This document shows positions 10,750 to 20,197 of a stretch of 64,000 bases of DNA, in pieces. The notes beneath the pieces were generated by a model. The model ran no database searches and had not been told where the DNA came from. It saw only the letters and a program-made list of their open reading frames with translations. Both the position numbers and the translations under genes were made by a program. Origin of the DNA: Tenuibacillus multivorans. GTDB taxonomy: Bacteria; Bacillota; Bacilli; Bacillales; Alkalibacillaceae. How positions within the stretch are numbered: the stretch's first letter is position 1; each line of letters opens with the position of its first letter. Location of the stretch: assembly GCF_900103915.1 (NCBI RefSeq), contig NZ_FNIG01000003.1, positions 124,001-188,000 of the forward strand, in the 5' to 3' direction.

Positions 10750-12565
10750 AATTATCATCATCCATTTCTAAAACAGACATGAACGCTTCTTGCGGTATTT
10801 CAACTTTTCCTACCATTTTCATTCGTTTCTTACCTTCTTTTTGCTTCTCTAGTAGCTTACGCTTACGAGAAACATCCCCGCCATAACATTTTGATAATAC
10901 GTTTTTTCGCATGGCTTTAATCGTCGTTCTAGCAATTATTTTATTACCAATAGCTGCCTGAACCGGGACTTCGAATTGCTGACGTGGAATTAGTTTTTTC
11001 AGCTTTTCTGCAATTTGTTTCCCTCGATGAAATGCGAAATCACGGTGAACGATGAAGGATAAGGCATCAATGGTCTCACCGTTTAATAAAATATCCATCT
11101 TCACTAAGTTAGACGGCTGATAGCCACTTAATTCATAATCAAACGAAGCATATCCTTTTGTTTGTGATTTTAGTTGGTCAAAGAAATCATAAACAATTTC
11201 AGATAGAGGTATGTCATACACGATATTAACCCGGTTTTCATCTAAATATTGCATATCGACATAGTTACCACGTTTTTTCTGACAGATTTCCATAACGGGA
11301 CCAACAAAATCATTGGGAACCATAACAGTAGCCCGCACAAAAGGTTCACGTACTTCTTTTATATTTTTCGCTTCTGGCATTAACGACGGGTTTTCAATGT
11401 TAATCACGTCACCGTCTGTTAATTCGACTTCATAAATAACACTTGGAGCTGTCGTAATCAACTCAATATTAAACTCCCGCTCAATTCGTTCTTGGATGAT
11501 CTCCATGTGTAATAACCCGAGAAAGCCACAACGGAAACCAAATCCTAAAGCTTGAGAAGTTTCTGGTTCGTATTGTAAGGAAGAATCATTTAACTCTAAA
11601 CGCTCTAGTGCTTCACGTAAATCATTATAATCATCCGCATCAACCGGGAATAAACCGCAATAAACCATTGGATTTAAACGTTTATATCCAGATAACGGTT
11701 CGTCTGCGGGATTGTTGGCTAACGTAATCGTATCACCGACTCGGGAATCACCAACATTTTTAATCGATGCTGTTAAAAAGCCAACATCGCCAACCGTTAA
11801 CTCGTCTTTGGCAACAGGATTGGGTTTAAAGACACCTAACTCTGTTACTTCAAACGTTTTTTCTGTCTGCATCATTTTAATTTGATCGCCGACCTTAATA
11901 CTTCCTTCTTTAACACAAATATACGCTATTACCCCTCGGTATGGATCATAAAGGGAGTCAAATATTAAAGCCTTGGTCGGTTCTTCAGGATCTCCTTCTG
12001 GTGCAGGAATATCCGAAACAATCCGTTCTAATATTTCATCAATTCCGACTCCGTCTTTAGCAGAAGCTAAAATGGCGTCATCCGCATCGATCCCAATTAC
12101 ATCTTCAATTTCTTGTTTAACACGATCAACATCCGCACTAGGTAAATCAATTTTATTAATGACCGGTATGATTTCCAAATCGTTATCAAGTGCCAAGTAA
12201 ACATTGGCTAATGTTTGAGCTTCTATTCCTTGTGCCGCATCGACAACGAGTAATGCCCCTTCACAGGCGGCCAGACTTCGTGATACTTCATATGTAAAGT
12301 CGACGTGTCCCGGTGTATCGATCAAATGAAATGTGTAGTCCTCTCCATCATTTGCCTGATATCTTAACTGAACGGCATTTAATTTTATGGTGATACCACG
12401 TTCACGTTCAAGGTCCATGGCATCTAAAAATTGTTCCTTCATCTCGCGTTGTGTTAATGCCTTTGTGTCTTCTAAAATTCGATCAGCTAATGTTGATTTT
12501 CCGTGATCAATATGAGCTATAATCGAGAAGTTTCGGACATTTTTCTGTTTATTTTCTGTCAACAT
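10748..12565 (-). CDS. lepA: Elongation factor 4 (LepA)
   Basis: A 605-residue ribosome-associated GTPase that can back-translocate stalled ribosomes. The G domain contains AHIDHGKST (P loop, about 17-25), DTPGH and NKIDLP, followed by domains II-III, V and the LepA-specific C-terminal domain ([24 protein letters not shown]). AGGAGTGATGA lies directly before the ATG. In the usual order it precedes hemW and hrcA. Confidence 0.98.
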   Translation of the reverse strand: MLTENKQKNVRNFSIIAHIDHGKSTLADRILEDTKALTQREMKEQFLDAMDLERERGITIKLNAVQLRYQANDGEDYTFHLIDTPGHVDFTYEVSRSLAACEGALLVVDAAQGIEAQTLANVYLALDNDLEIIPVINKIDLPSADVDRVKQEIEDVIGIDADDAILASAKDGVGIDEILERIVSDIPAPEGDPEEPTKALIFDSLYDPYRGVIAYICVKEGSIKVGDQIKMMQTEKTFEVTELGVFKPNPVAKDELTVGDVGFLTASIKNVGDSRVGDTITLANNPADEPLSGYKRLNPMVYCGLFPVDADDYNDLREALERLELNDSSLQYEPETSQALGFGFRCGFLGLLHMEIIQERIEREFNIELITTAPSVIYEVELTDGDVINIENPSLMPEAKNIKEVREPFVRATVMVPNDFVGPVMEICQKKRGNYVDMQYLDENRVNIVYDIPLSEIVYDFFDQLKSQTKGYASFDYELSGYQPSNLVKMDILLNGETIDALSFIVHRDFAFHRGKQIAEKLKKLIPRQQFEVPVQAAIGNKIIARTTIKAMRKNVLSKCYGGDVSRKRKLLEKQKEGKKRMKMVGKVEIPQEAFMSVLEMDDDN

Positions 12566-12662
12566 TCATCACTCCTGTTTTGACGTCCAAATACGCTAGC
12601 TCGATTATAGCAATTGATTCACCAATATTCAATCAGATGTTATGAAAGCTTGCTTTTAATGG

Positions 12663-12959
12663 TTAAAAGAACATCGAACTAAATCGGTATAAAAATTGAA
12701 AGACGACTGAGAAAACGGTCTTCACAAATTTTTCTAAAAATACCGCAATACTATAAAAGGAACTCGTACTTTGTTCGGTATCAGCATGAACGATGGCTTC
12801 ATGCTGCTCTTCAAATGAGTCACTGCTGATACTGGATTGCTGTAAATCCGCTTCATTTTGGATAGTAGTTTGAGCTTCATTAGTCTGATTTACGGTTGCG
12901 GTTTGCATCCCTAGGTAAAAGATGAAGAAACAAACGACGACCAAAAACAACACCCGCAT
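12663..12959 (-). CDS. yqxA: YqxA-like small membrane protein (DUF3679)
   Basis: A roughly 98-residue protein with one N-terminal membrane segment (about residues 2-22), a polar Gln/Ser/Glu-rich middle and a hydrophobic aromatic C-terminus. Position between spoIIP and lepA and overall architecture match Bacillus YqxA; the function is unknown. I favour the ATG at 12959, preceded by a G-run site; an ATG at 12974 overlapping the spoIIP stop (TAATG) is the alternative and would add five residues. Expression with gpr-spoIIP in sporulation is plausible but inferred. Confidence 0.75.
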   Translation of the reverse strand: MRVLFLVVVCFFIFYLGMQTATVNQTNEAQTTIQNEADLQQSSISSDSFEEQHEAIVHADTEQSTSSFYSIAVFLEKFVKTVFSVVFQFLYRFSSMFF

Positions 12960-12973
12960 GGTTAATCCCCCCA

Positions 12974-14095
12974 TTATTGGCTTTCGGCTCCTTCTTGTTC
13001 GAAATAATATTGGCTGAAGATATCGGCCAGTGCATCAATACTTAAATTTAATTCCTCAAAGTTGTTTTCAATTCCACCCACCTCAACGACTACCGAGTGA
13101 CCAGATAAGTCCTGATTAAAGACTCCATTTGTGCCTGGACCTGCTTTCACGTCTACCCCTCGACTTAGCCCTGGATATTTTTCCTCTAAAATCTGATGCA
13201 AACGATTTGCGAATTGTAAATTTTCTTTGTGGGATTCATTTTCTCCTCCGACAACAAACATTAATCTAGCCATTGTTTGCCCATTAACCGTTGTCGTAGT
13301 CTCACTTCTAGGTTTTGAATCTCGGTGGATATCAATTAAATACTTAATTTGACCGTTATCACTCAAAGCATTTTGTACAACTTCTCTTGAAATGTCATAG
13401 GATTTTCCATATTGTCCTTGTGGTAGAAGTTGCCAGAAATCCGTTTGGTCTACATAAGCCTCTAGTCCATAGCTTTCCAAATTCTCATGTAAGGTTTGAC
13501 TTAACTTCATGACATTTTCAGTAGCATGATAAGTTTCATTTGTTTTCGTTCCTTCCGGTAAGTGTGGTAAGAAAGATTCCCTGTTATGCGTTGTATAAAT
13601 AAAAACCGATTCATCGTTTACATCTGGTTGCGGTTCTTGTGGCGGTGGATCTTCTGTTTCTTCTTCAAATAAATAATCAGGTGGTTCAGTTTCAAAAGAC
13701 GTTGTAAACATATTGGTTCCTTCACCGGCTACCGCAATCGTACTATTCGTGTTCGGAAACCTCGGTAATTCATGTCCAAACAATAAGCGAATATCTTGAT
13801 AAGGTAGGTTTGTTAATAGCGGAAGTGCAAATCCCGATAACGATAATTGCTGATCATGCTGTTCATTCAATCCATCTAATATCGGTTGATCAATGGTCAT
13901 AAAATATGAAAATGAAGCACCGTCTATATGTTTCACCCAATCTTGGAGGACATTCGTCGACGCTTCATGAAATGGTTTAATCGATAAAATTGGAATAAGT
14001 AATATTAAACAAACGAACAACACTTGAAACAAGAGAAAAGGATGCTTCTTAAACTGGTTTATACGCTTCAAATATAATGTGAGTTTATTCATCAT
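12974..14095 (-). CDS. spoIIP: Stage II sporulation protein P (peptidoglycan hydrolase)
   Basis: A 373-residue amidase/endopeptidase needed for septal peptidoglycan removal during engulfment, working with SpoIID and SpoIIM. An N-terminal membrane anchor (about 20-38) is followed by an extracytoplasmic Pro/Glu-rich linker and the amidase domain with FIYTTHNRESF and DIHRDS metal-site motifs. The start is uncertain: ATGs at 14095 and 14092 follow GGAAAGG, and a TTG four codons upstream is possible. It lies downstream of gpr as in Bacillus. Confidence 0.95.
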   Translation of the reverse strand: MMNKLTLYLKRINQFKKHPFLLFQVLFVCLILLIPILSIKPFHEASTNVLQDWVKHIDGASFSYFMTIDQPILDGLNEQHDQQLSLSGFALPLLTNLPYQDIRLLFGHELPRFPNTNSTIAVAGEGTNMFTTSFETEPPDYLFEEETEDPPPQEPQPDVNDESVFIYTTHNRESFLPHLPEGTKTNETYHATENVMKLSQTLHENLESYGLEAYVDQTDFWQLLPQGQYGKSYDISREVVQNALSDNGQIKYLIDIHRDSKPRSETTTTVNGQTMARLMFVVGGENESHKENLQFANRLHQILEEKYPGLSRGVDVKAGPGTNGVFNQDLSGHSVVVEVGGIENNFEELNLSIDALADIFSQYYFEQEGAESQ

Positions 14096-14164
14096 GGACC
14101 TTTCCAACCTCTCTATTAAAGTTCTATTAAAACTCTATTCAGATTGTTGAAAAGGTAGAACCAA

Positions 14165-15259
14165 TTATTTTAAATAATGTTTCGCATTTTCTGCATTAAC
14201 CGAATCATGTAGAGCTTGATTGATACCTGAAGCGACCACGCTACTCATATATTCAATCACTTCGTCGACTTCTTTAGGTGTTACTATTAAATTATGTCCA
14301 GTTGGTCTTAACACTTCTCGAATGAGCTGACGCTTCTCATCTTCTTTTAGTGCCCCAACAATTCCTAAATACGTCTGACGCGCTTCTTCGTCTGGTAAGT
14401 CTTCTTCTGAATAAGTTCGCCTTTCACCAAAATCTATCCCAGAAGGCGCTAAAGCTTTACTCGGCCGATCTTTTTCTTCCATTTCACGACCAAAATGCTT
14501 TAAAATATAATCAATCGTATCATTCGTAATCGTGACAGCATCCACGACGGTCGGTATTCCTAATGAGAAAACAGGAATATTTAAAGTTTCTTGACTAACC
14601 TCTTTACGATCGTTTCCTATACCTGATCCTGGATTAATACCAGTATCAGAAAGCTGAAGTGTTGTATTAACTCGATCTATAGAACGTGCTGCTAATGCAT
14701 CAATCACAACCATAAAGTCTGGGTTCGTCTTTTGAACAACACCGAAAATAATATCACTCGTCTCCATTCCAGTTAACCCCATTACACCGGGTGTAAATGC
14801 TGAAACAGAACGATCACCTTCTCCGAGCATTTCCGGTTGTAGTTTAAATAAATGGGAGGTTACATAAACTTTGTTAACTGTATTGGGGCCTAAGGCGTCT
14901 GGCGTTACATAACCATTACCTAAACCCACAATTAGGCATCTAGCATCTTTCGGAATTTGATGCTCATCAATTAAACGTGAAAACTCCTGAGCTAAAACAG
15001 TTGCCGATTTTCTACCAAATTCCTTTTCCATCTTTCTTAATCGTTGTGATTCAACCGTCACATAATTACCTGGTTTCTTTCCGACCCTTTCTGATCCTTT
15101 TTCATCGATTTCGACTCGAGTTAATTTAAATTCGTCCTGTTCATATTCCTTAATGATAATGCCATCTAATTCATGTTTTTTTTCCGGGTTTTGTTCAACA
15201 AACATTTCACGAGCTTCTAAAGCTAAGTCCGTTCTTGGCATGAACTTTCTTCTATCCAT
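14165..15259 (-). CDS. gpr: Germination protease Gpr
   Basis: A 364-residue A25-family aspartic protease that degrades small acid-soluble spore proteins at germination. It begins MDRRKFMPRTDLALE; the RTDLA stretch is conserved at the end of the autocleaved propeptide, which here looks short. Conserved GLGNGYVTPDALGP and VIDALAAR stretches follow. The ATG at 15259 has AGGAGGG six bases upstream; the longer upstream frame has no ribosome-binding site. The forespore (SigG) promoter expected for gpr was not convincingly recognisable. It is divergent from rpsT. Confidence 0.96.
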   Translation of the reverse strand: MDRRKFMPRTDLALEAREMFVEQNPEKKHELDGIIIKEYEQDEFKLTRVEIDEKGSERVGKKPGNYVTVESQRLRKMEKEFGRKSATVLAQEFSRLIDEHQIPKDARCLIVGLGNGYVTPDALGPNTVNKVYVTSHLFKLQPEMLGEGDRSVSAFTPGVMGLTGMETSDIIFGVVQKTNPDFMVVIDALAARSIDRVNTTLQLSDTGINPGSGIGNDRKEVSQETLNIPVFSLGIPTVVDAVTITNDTIDYILKHFGREMEEKDRPSKALAPSGIDFGERRTYSEEDLPDEEARQTYLGIVGALKEDEKRQLIREVLRPTGHNLIVTPKEVDEVIEYMSSVVASGINQALHDSVNAENAKHYLK

Positions 15260-15373
15260 CGAATCCCTCCTATCAAGCTTATTGTTTCCGATGTCGATTA
15301 AATTAAACGAAAGGCTTTTGAAAACGTTCTTTAGATTAACTACTGCCAAGATAAACAACTTAACAGCAAACTA

Positions 15374-15402
15374 TTGAAAACTCACTTTTGCTTTGGTAAA
15401 AT
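15374..15402 (+). promoter_or_regulatory. SigA promoter of rpsT
   Basis: TTGAAA (15374-15379) and TAAAAT (15397-15402) are separated by 17 bases, about 60 bases before the rpsT start. Confidence 0.8.
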
Positions 15403-15463
15403 GACTTTTGTCCATAAATAGAATAAATGTACACGGTGACATTTCATCAGGAGGTGAAAAATA

Positions 15464-15730
15464 GTGGCCAATACTCGTCAAGCTACGAAACGTATTCGTG
15501 TAAACTACGATGCTCGTTTACGTAATCAAACCGTTAAATCTGATATGCGCTCAGCCATCAAAAATGTTGAAACAGCTGTTCACGAAAAGAATGTAGATGC
15601 TGCAAAAGAAGCTTTACCACAAGCTGTTAGTAAAATTGATAAAGCAGTTCAGAAAGGTATCATCCATAAAAATAATGGTGATCGTAAGAAGAGCACTTTA
15701 ATGACAAAAATTGAACAAATAGCTAAATAA
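15464..15730 (+). CDS. rpsT: 30S ribosomal protein S20
   Basis: An 88-residue basic protein binding the 5' and 3' minor domains of 16S rRNA. The N-terminus (MANTRQATKRIRVN) and the helical body match bacterial S20. It starts with GTG at 15464, seven bases after GGAGGTG. Non-ATG starts are common in rpsT and linked to autoregulation in Escherichia coli. It is a single-gene plus-strand unit between gpr and holA, with its own promoter and terminator. Confidence 0.98.
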   Translation: MANTRQATKRIRVNYDARLRNQTVKSDMRSAIKNVETAVHEKNVDAAKEALPQAVSKIDKAVQKGIIHKNNGDRKKSTLMTKIEQIAK

Positions 15731-15748
15731 TAAGTCATACAGGCATGA

Positions 15749-15783
15749 AAAAATCCATTTCTAACTAGTAGAAATGGATTTTT
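15749..15783. terminator. Bidirectional terminator between rpsT and holA
   Basis: A perfect 15-bp stem (15749-15763 with 15769-15783) has a 5-base loop and A/T runs on both flanks, ending rpsT (plus) and holA (minus). Confidence 0.9.
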
Positions 15784-15788
15784 GTATT

Positions 15789-16820
15789 TTAACTCGCCTG
15801 TTTTAATCGCTGAACCACCTGTTGTAAAAACAATTCAAGTGCCAGCCATTGCTCAGTTTTACCTGTTTTCATTTTTTCATCGGTTAAGGCTGCCTCTTTA
15901 ATCATGTCCTTCAATGCTTGAGCGGAAAACCTATTTTCACGCTTTAAAGCCATTTTCACTGCGTATGGGTGAACCTGCAATTGCTGGGCCATCTGTTGTT
16001 GCTGATATCCTTTCTGTTTTAATAATTTAGCCTGTAGGATTAAGCGGATTTGCTGGCTGACTAATGCCAACAAGGCAATCGGCTCTTCATTTTGTTTTTG
16101 TAGGGCCTTCAGCACTTGAATGGCATCGCCTAACTTCAAATCGACTAAATGATCGATTAATGAAAATGTATTGGCCTCAGCATGAGTACTTATAATTTGC
16201 TCCGCTCCCTCATAGGTAACCGGTTCATCTTTGAAGTATAATTTTAGCTTTTCTAATTCCTGCTTTACCGCTTCGATGTGATCTCCCACACGTTCCACCA
16301 TCAAGTCGACGATGGGTTCGTTTAATGGTAAGCCCTCATTTTGAGCCATCTCTTTAATGAATTGACCCATTTCATAAATTTTTGGTGACGTACATTCAAT
16401 AAACTCCGCTGTTTTTTTCAACGATTTAACGACTTTTTTACGTTGGTCTAATTTCTCATAAGGCGCGATAACGATTAGCGTTGTAAACTCCACAGGTTGT
16501 TGGACATACTCTTCTAGTGCCTCAATGTCATGTTCAACATCTGTATTAACCTTTTGACCTGTCAAAAAGTAAGCCTGCTGAATTTCGATGAATTTATGCT
16601 CGCTAAAAAAAGGAAACGTCTCCGCATCATGAAGGGCTTCTTGTACGGCCACATTTTCCATATCATATGTATTGCGATCCATCTCATCTTCATGCTGACT
16701 TAGATGAGATTCTATCCGCTTTTTCACTTCTTGTATAAAATAGTTTTCATCACCATATAATACATAAATAGGAGCTAACTTTATGGAGCGACTCTGTATA
16801 AATTGCTGAGCGTGCATCAT
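15789..16820 (-). CDS. holA: DNA polymerase III subunit delta
   Basis: A 343-residue clamp-loader subunit (YqeN family) that opens the beta clamp. The N-terminal region has APIYVLYGDENYFIQEVKKRI (about 17-37), followed by the AAA+-like fold and a C-terminal collar helix bundle (LLALVSQQIRLILQAKLLKQKG). The ATG at 16820 follows AAAGG by eight bases; upstream GTG and TTG codons are less likely. Its leader, 16821-17000, contains several inverted repeats. Confidence 0.94.
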   Translation of the reverse strand: MMHAQQFIQSRSIKLAPIYVLYGDENYFIQEVKKRIESHLSQHEDEMDRNTYDMENVAVQEALHDAETFPFFSEHKFIEIQQAYFLTGQKVNTDVEHDIEALEEYVQQPVEFTTLIVIAPYEKLDQRKKVVKSLKKTAEFIECTSPKIYEMGQFIKEMAQNEGLPLNEPIVDLMVERVGDHIEAVKQELEKLKLYFKDEPVTYEGAEQIISTHAEANTFSLIDHLVDLKLGDAIQVLKALQKQNEEPIALLALVSQQIRLILQAKLLKQKGYQQQQMAQQLQVHPYAVKMALKRENRFSAQALKDMIKEAALTDEKMKTGKTEQWLALELFLQQVVQRLKQAS

Positions 16821-16862
16821 TTTCAACACCTTTCTATGCCATTTATCGTATAACGAACTGTA

Positions 16863-16890
16863 TTAAATGACAAGAAATGTTGTCATTTAA
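16863..16890. repeat. Inverted repeat upstream of holA (IR1)
   Basis: Perfect 10-bp arms TTAAATGACA/TGTCATTTAA (16863-16872, 16881-16890) with an 8-base loop, 43 bases upstream of the holA start on the minus strand. It could be an operator or part of the holA leader RNA; no T run follows. Confidence 0.6.
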
Positions 16891-16901
16891 AAATATAAAG
16901 A

Positions 16902-16924
16902 GGGGAACAGATGATTCGTTCCCC
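16902..16924 (-). terminator. Terminator-like hairpin in the holA leader (IR2)
   Basis: Seven-bp GC-rich arms GGGGAAC/GTTCCCC (16902-16908, 16918-16924). On the minus strand it is followed by a T-rich tail (TCTTTATATTTTT). Being upstream of holA and downstream of the comEC terminator, it may be an attenuator or backup terminator. Confidence 0.5.
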
Positions 16925-16940
16925 CCAATATCTATATAAA

Positions 16941-16978
16941 CGCTAAAAATAAAATCCCGGGTTATTTTACTTTTAGCG
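16941..16978. repeat. Long inverted repeat between holA and yqzM (IR3)
   Basis: Arms CGCTAAAA/TTTTAGCG (16941-16948, 16971-16978) extend inward with one mismatch through six more A/T pairs around a CCCGGG centre. It lies just upstream of the yqzM -35 box and could be an operator for either divergent unit. The surrounding stretch 16821-17134 has no other gene. Confidence 0.55.
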
Positions 16979-16988
16979 GCGTTGGTAT

Positions 16989-17018
16989 TTGTTATTTTGT
17001 GCGTAATTGGTATATAAT
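16989..17018 (+). promoter_or_regulatory. Candidate SigA promoter of yqzM
   Basis: TTGTTA (16989-16994) and a perfect TATAAT (17013-17018) have an 18-base spacer, on the plus strand about 115 bases upstream of yqzM. Confidence 0.55.
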
Positions 17019-17039
17019 ATTGCTGTTAACTCTTAACAG

Positions 17040-17065
17040 TTCAAAAAATGGTACAGTTTTTTGAA
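17040..17065 (+). other. A/T hairpin in the yqzM leader
   Basis: Perfect 9-bp arms (17040-17048, 17057-17065) of TTCAAAAAA/TTTTTTGAA lie between the yqzM promoter and start. It is low in GC, so probably weak as a terminator; a leader structure is possible. Confidence 0.4.
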
Positions 17066-17134
17066 TTACGTAAAAAGTCATAGATTTTTTATTTAAGATG
17101 GATTATACTTGAATGTAGCGTAGGAGGGATAGCC

Positions 17135-17269
17135 GTGAACGAATTTGAAAATGATGTACAATCAAAAAACAATGACGTTGTCGATTCCATTAAAGGCTTC
17201 AGTTTGTCATTCATTTTCTTCTTGGTTATTTTCTTTATTGGAACAATATTTAAGGTTATTAGTTCTTAA
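17135..17269 (+). CDS. yqzM: YqzM-like small membrane protein
   Basis: A 44-residue protein starting with GTG nine bases after the TAGGAGGG core. It begins MNEFENDVQSKNNDVVDSIK and continues into a single hydrophobic segment (about 24-41). Length, N-terminal MNEFE...VQSK pattern and location between comEC and holA match Bacillus YqzM, whose function is unknown. It is its own plus-strand unit with a promoter at 16989 and a terminator at 17303. Confidence 0.88.
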   Translation: MNEFENDVQSKNNDVVDSIKGFSLSFIFFLVIFFIGTIFKVISS

Positions 17270-17302
17270 TAAAGATTGATTAGATGAAGTGGCAAATAAA
17301 GT

Positions 17303-17328
17303 AAGAGACTGTTTTTAAACAGTCTCTT
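17303..17328. terminator. Bidirectional terminator between yqzM and comEC
   Basis: AAGAGACTG/CAGTCTCTT arms extended by TTT/AAA (12 bp in all), followed by T6 on the plus strand. On the minus strand it lies 25 bases past the comEC stop. Confidence 0.8.
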
Positions 17329-17352
17329 TTTTAAATTTCAACCTAATTTACA

Positions 17353-19578
17353 CTATGGTCGAAAGCGGTAGATTGTGCTTTGTCCGTCGTGATATTTAAT
17401 AATAACAGCTCCATGTAGATCGGTCCTATAGGTTTGAACATCGTTACTGTTTAACCGTTCGACTATTTCAGGATGTGGATGGCCATACAGATTGCGCTCT
17501 CCAACTGAAATCAAGGCCAATTGGGGATCCACTTGTTCTAACCATTCAGAACTTGTCGAGCTCTTACTCCCATGATGAGCCACCTTTAACACATCAACGG
17601 ACTCTAAATTTCCTGTTTGAATAATTTCCGTCTCAATCCGCTTCGTTATATCCCCTGTAAATAACATTTCATAATCATCCACTTTTAATATAAACACTAA
17701 TGACCAATCGTTTTCCTTTGTTATATTTAAATCGGGGTTCGGAGCAAGAACTTGAAAAACAGCTTCCCCATAATTGACCGTCATGCCATGTTGAAGTAAA
17801 ACATGATTTAATCTTTTAACGTTTAATGGTTTCATATTAGAATGAGTAAATAAATATTCAGGCCTAAATTCTTCAATCACATGCCCGATTGAACCACTAT
17901 GATCATAATCCAAATGAGAAAGCCAAACAGCATCAATACTTGAAATGCCTTTAGACCATAAATAGGGTTTAATGACATTTTCAAAATTTTCGTTTTGTAC
18001 ATCTTCAATATTTGGCTGAACCTCTTCTCCGGCATCGATCAAAAAAACGCCCCTACGATATGGAAGTTCAACCACAAAGGAATCACTTTGCCCAACGTCT
18101 AACATCGTTATGGTGTATGTCGGATTGAGATACGGTAACCATAATGGCACGTAGAACACACCAACCATCAAGACACCCATTATGGCTGCCTTGACATGAC
18201 GTCGAAAATCCCAATATGTCATCATGAACAAAAATAGGACCGTATAGGCAATCATAAGAAGCACATGTGGTTGCCCGACAATCCATATTGCAAAATCAGG
18301 CTCATCAAACCAACTAATGAGTTGTATGGCTTTGTTTTGTACAAAGGAAAAGCTTTGGTCTAACCATCCTGTCATAGCTTTAGGCAATATATAAATGGAT
18401 ATGATGATTATCATGAGGAGTGGAATGACGAACAGTGTGAAATAGGGGACATAGATTAGATTCATGAAGAAAGAAAAAACATTTGTGAAATAAAAATAGT
18501 ATAGCTGTAATGGTAAAATGGCTAACTGACTGATTAAACTAACTCTTAATGACAGCATGAACCAACTGACATTTTGTAAAAGGTTTCTAGATAAAATAAG
18601 TGAAAATGTGACGGCAAATGAAAATTGAAAGGACAGTTGAAATAGTAAATATCGATCAGTTAATAATAAAATAATCATGACAACCGATAATATATCAGCT
18701 GCATCCATCTTTTTTTGGTTAAACAGACTCCAAATCATTAGGCCAGTAGCCATTAAGCCTGCCCTTAATACAGGTGGTTGAGAATCAGCTAACAAGATAT
18801 AAAGTGGAATGAAACAAATAATAACCCACTTGGCCCTCTCTTTTGTCGTTCTAACTACGTTTAATAACACAACGTATAAGACAGCGATAACAATTCCAAC
18901 ATGAAGTCCAGAAATGGCAAGTATATGAGAGATATTCCAATATTGAAATTGTTCAATCGTAGCTTCGTCAATACCATCACGTTCACCAAAAATTAAAGCA
19001 TTTAACCAAATAAATGTATCTGTGGAAAGTTCACTTTTTAAACGCTGTTGCAATGAATCCCTAAACTCAAAAATGTACGATAACATTGAACGGTTATGGC
19101 ATTGAATAATATCAGTTTGAAACCCGACTTTAAAAATACCTAATGTAGCTAAATAATCTTTGTAGCTAAACTGTCCCGGGTTCGTTGCATCCATAGGTTC
19201 TTCAAGCTGTGTTTGAACCAGACATTTAGATCCATGCTTAATGGTTTTAGAATCACTGTTTGCGAACAAATATAGTTGGCCTAGTTCCGGTGTCTCCGCA
19301 ACAAAACGAAGATCCGTTTCCGTATGCTCAGGATTTGTTTTTACGGACACCCATCCTTCATAGTTGATGGGCTGTTGTAATTCTGTAGAATTTAAGGAAG
19401 GTGTTGTGAGGTAAGAACTAATAAAGGATATGAGAGTAAGGAATAGAAGTAATCGATTTTTCATCAATACTTTTCGCCAGATAATAAATAGTAAGATTAT
19501 TGATAAAAAACCGATTACGGATGGTAAATAGCCTAATACAAAACTTAACGCCAATATGTACCATTTACCCTTCATCAT
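17353..19578 (-). CDS. comEC: DNA internalization protein ComEC/Rec2
   Basis: A 741-residue membrane channel protein for uptake of transforming single-stranded DNA. An N-terminal membrane pair and OB-like extracellular region (about 65-180) are followed by the multi-spanning Competence domain (about 200-480). The C-terminal metallo-beta-lactamase domain has HLDYDHSG (about 555) and VAHHGSKSS (about 665), so its metal ligands look intact. The start overlaps the end of comEB sequence with only a weak site, suggesting translational coupling; ATGs at 19578 and 19575 are both possible. Length is near Bacillus ComEC. Confidence 0.96.
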   Translation of the reverse strand: MMKGKWYILALSFVLGYLPSVIGFLSIILLFIIWRKVLMKNRLLLFLTLISFISSYLTTPSLNSTELQQPINYEGWVSVKTNPEHTETDLRFVAETPELGQLYLFANSDSKTIKHGSKCLVQTQLEEPMDATNPGQFSYKDYLATLGIFKVGFQTDIIQCHNRSMLSYIFEFRDSLQQRLKSELSTDTFIWLNALIFGERDGIDEATIEQFQYWNISHILAISGLHVGIVIAVLYVVLLNVVRTTKERAKWVIICFIPLYILLADSQPPVLRAGLMATGLMIWSLFNQKKMDAADILSVVMIILLLTDRYLLFQLSFQFSFAVTFSLILSRNLLQNVSWFMLSLRVSLISQLAILPLQLYYFYFTNVFSFFMNLIYVPYFTLFVIPLLMIIIISIYILPKAMTGWLDQSFSFVQNKAIQLISWFDEPDFAIWIVGQPHVLLMIAYTVLFLFMMTYWDFRRHVKAAIMGVLMVGVFYVPLWLPYLNPTYTITMLDVGQSDSFVVELPYRRGVFLIDAGEEVQPNIEDVQNENFENVIKPYLWSKGISSIDAVWLSHLDYDHSGSIGHVIEEFRPEYLFTHSNMKPLNVKRLNHVLLQHGMTVNYGEAVFQVLAPNPDLNITKENDWSLVFILKVDDYEMLFTGDITKRIETEIIQTGNLESVDVLKVAHHGSKSSTSSEWLEQVDPQLALISVGERNLYGHPHPEIVERLNSNDVQTYRTDLHGAVIIKYHDGQSTIYRFRP

Positions 19579-19582
19579 TCAC

Positions 19583-20152
19583 TTACTCGACATTCATAAA
19601 TAATTGGTTTGCCTCTTGTTTTAATTGTTTCAATTCCTCATTGTCCATTCCTTTATCCTCTAATCTTTGTAGTAGTGTCGATATAAAGTACATCTTATCC
19701 TTTGTATTCGTATCAATATGTAAATAATCCAGTTCAACCTGTTCGAACTCAACCCCTGATTCTTTTAGTAATTCAATCGCATAAGGATGATTTTTATAAT
19801 CATGGGCATAGTATATCTTCTTTATACCACTTTGAATAATTGTTTTCGTACAATTTAAGCAGGGAAAATGGGTGACATATATTTCCGCACCCTCAGTTGG
19901 GACGCCGAATTTAGCGCACTGTAATATGGCATTGATTTCAGCATGTATCGTTCTGACACAATGACCATCTATTACCTTACAACCTTCATCTATACAATGA
20001 ACACTACCAGATACGCTACCATTATAACCACCTGCAATAACCCGTTTTTCTCTCACAATTGTGGCGCCTACTGCTAAACGCTCACAAGTGCTGCGTAACG
20101 CTAATAATTGACTTTGTGACATAAAATATTGATCCCAAGAAATACGCTCCAT
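19583..20152 (-). CDS. comEB: ComE operon protein 2, dCMP deaminase
   Basis: A 189-residue cytidine/deoxycytidylate deaminase-fold protein that should convert dCMP to dUMP. Zinc ligands are visible in HAEINAI (about residue 70) and PCLNC (about 97-101). It is not required for competence in Bacillus subtilis despite its place in comE. It starts with ATG; it lies 45 bases after comEA and 4 bases before comEC. Confidence 0.96.
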   Translation of the reverse strand: MERISWDQYFMSQSQLLALRSTCERLAVGATIVREKRVIAGGYNGSVSGSVHCIDEGCKVIDGHCVRTIHAEINAILQCAKFGVPTEGAEIYVTHFPCLNCTKTIIQSGIKKIYYAHDYKNHPYAIELLKESGVEFEQVELDYLHIDTNTKDKMYFISTLLQRLEDKGMDNEELKQLKQEANQLFMNVE

Positions 20153-20197
20153 TGTTTGACCTCCTGTATTTAAAGTAACTGTAATTAATCATTAATC

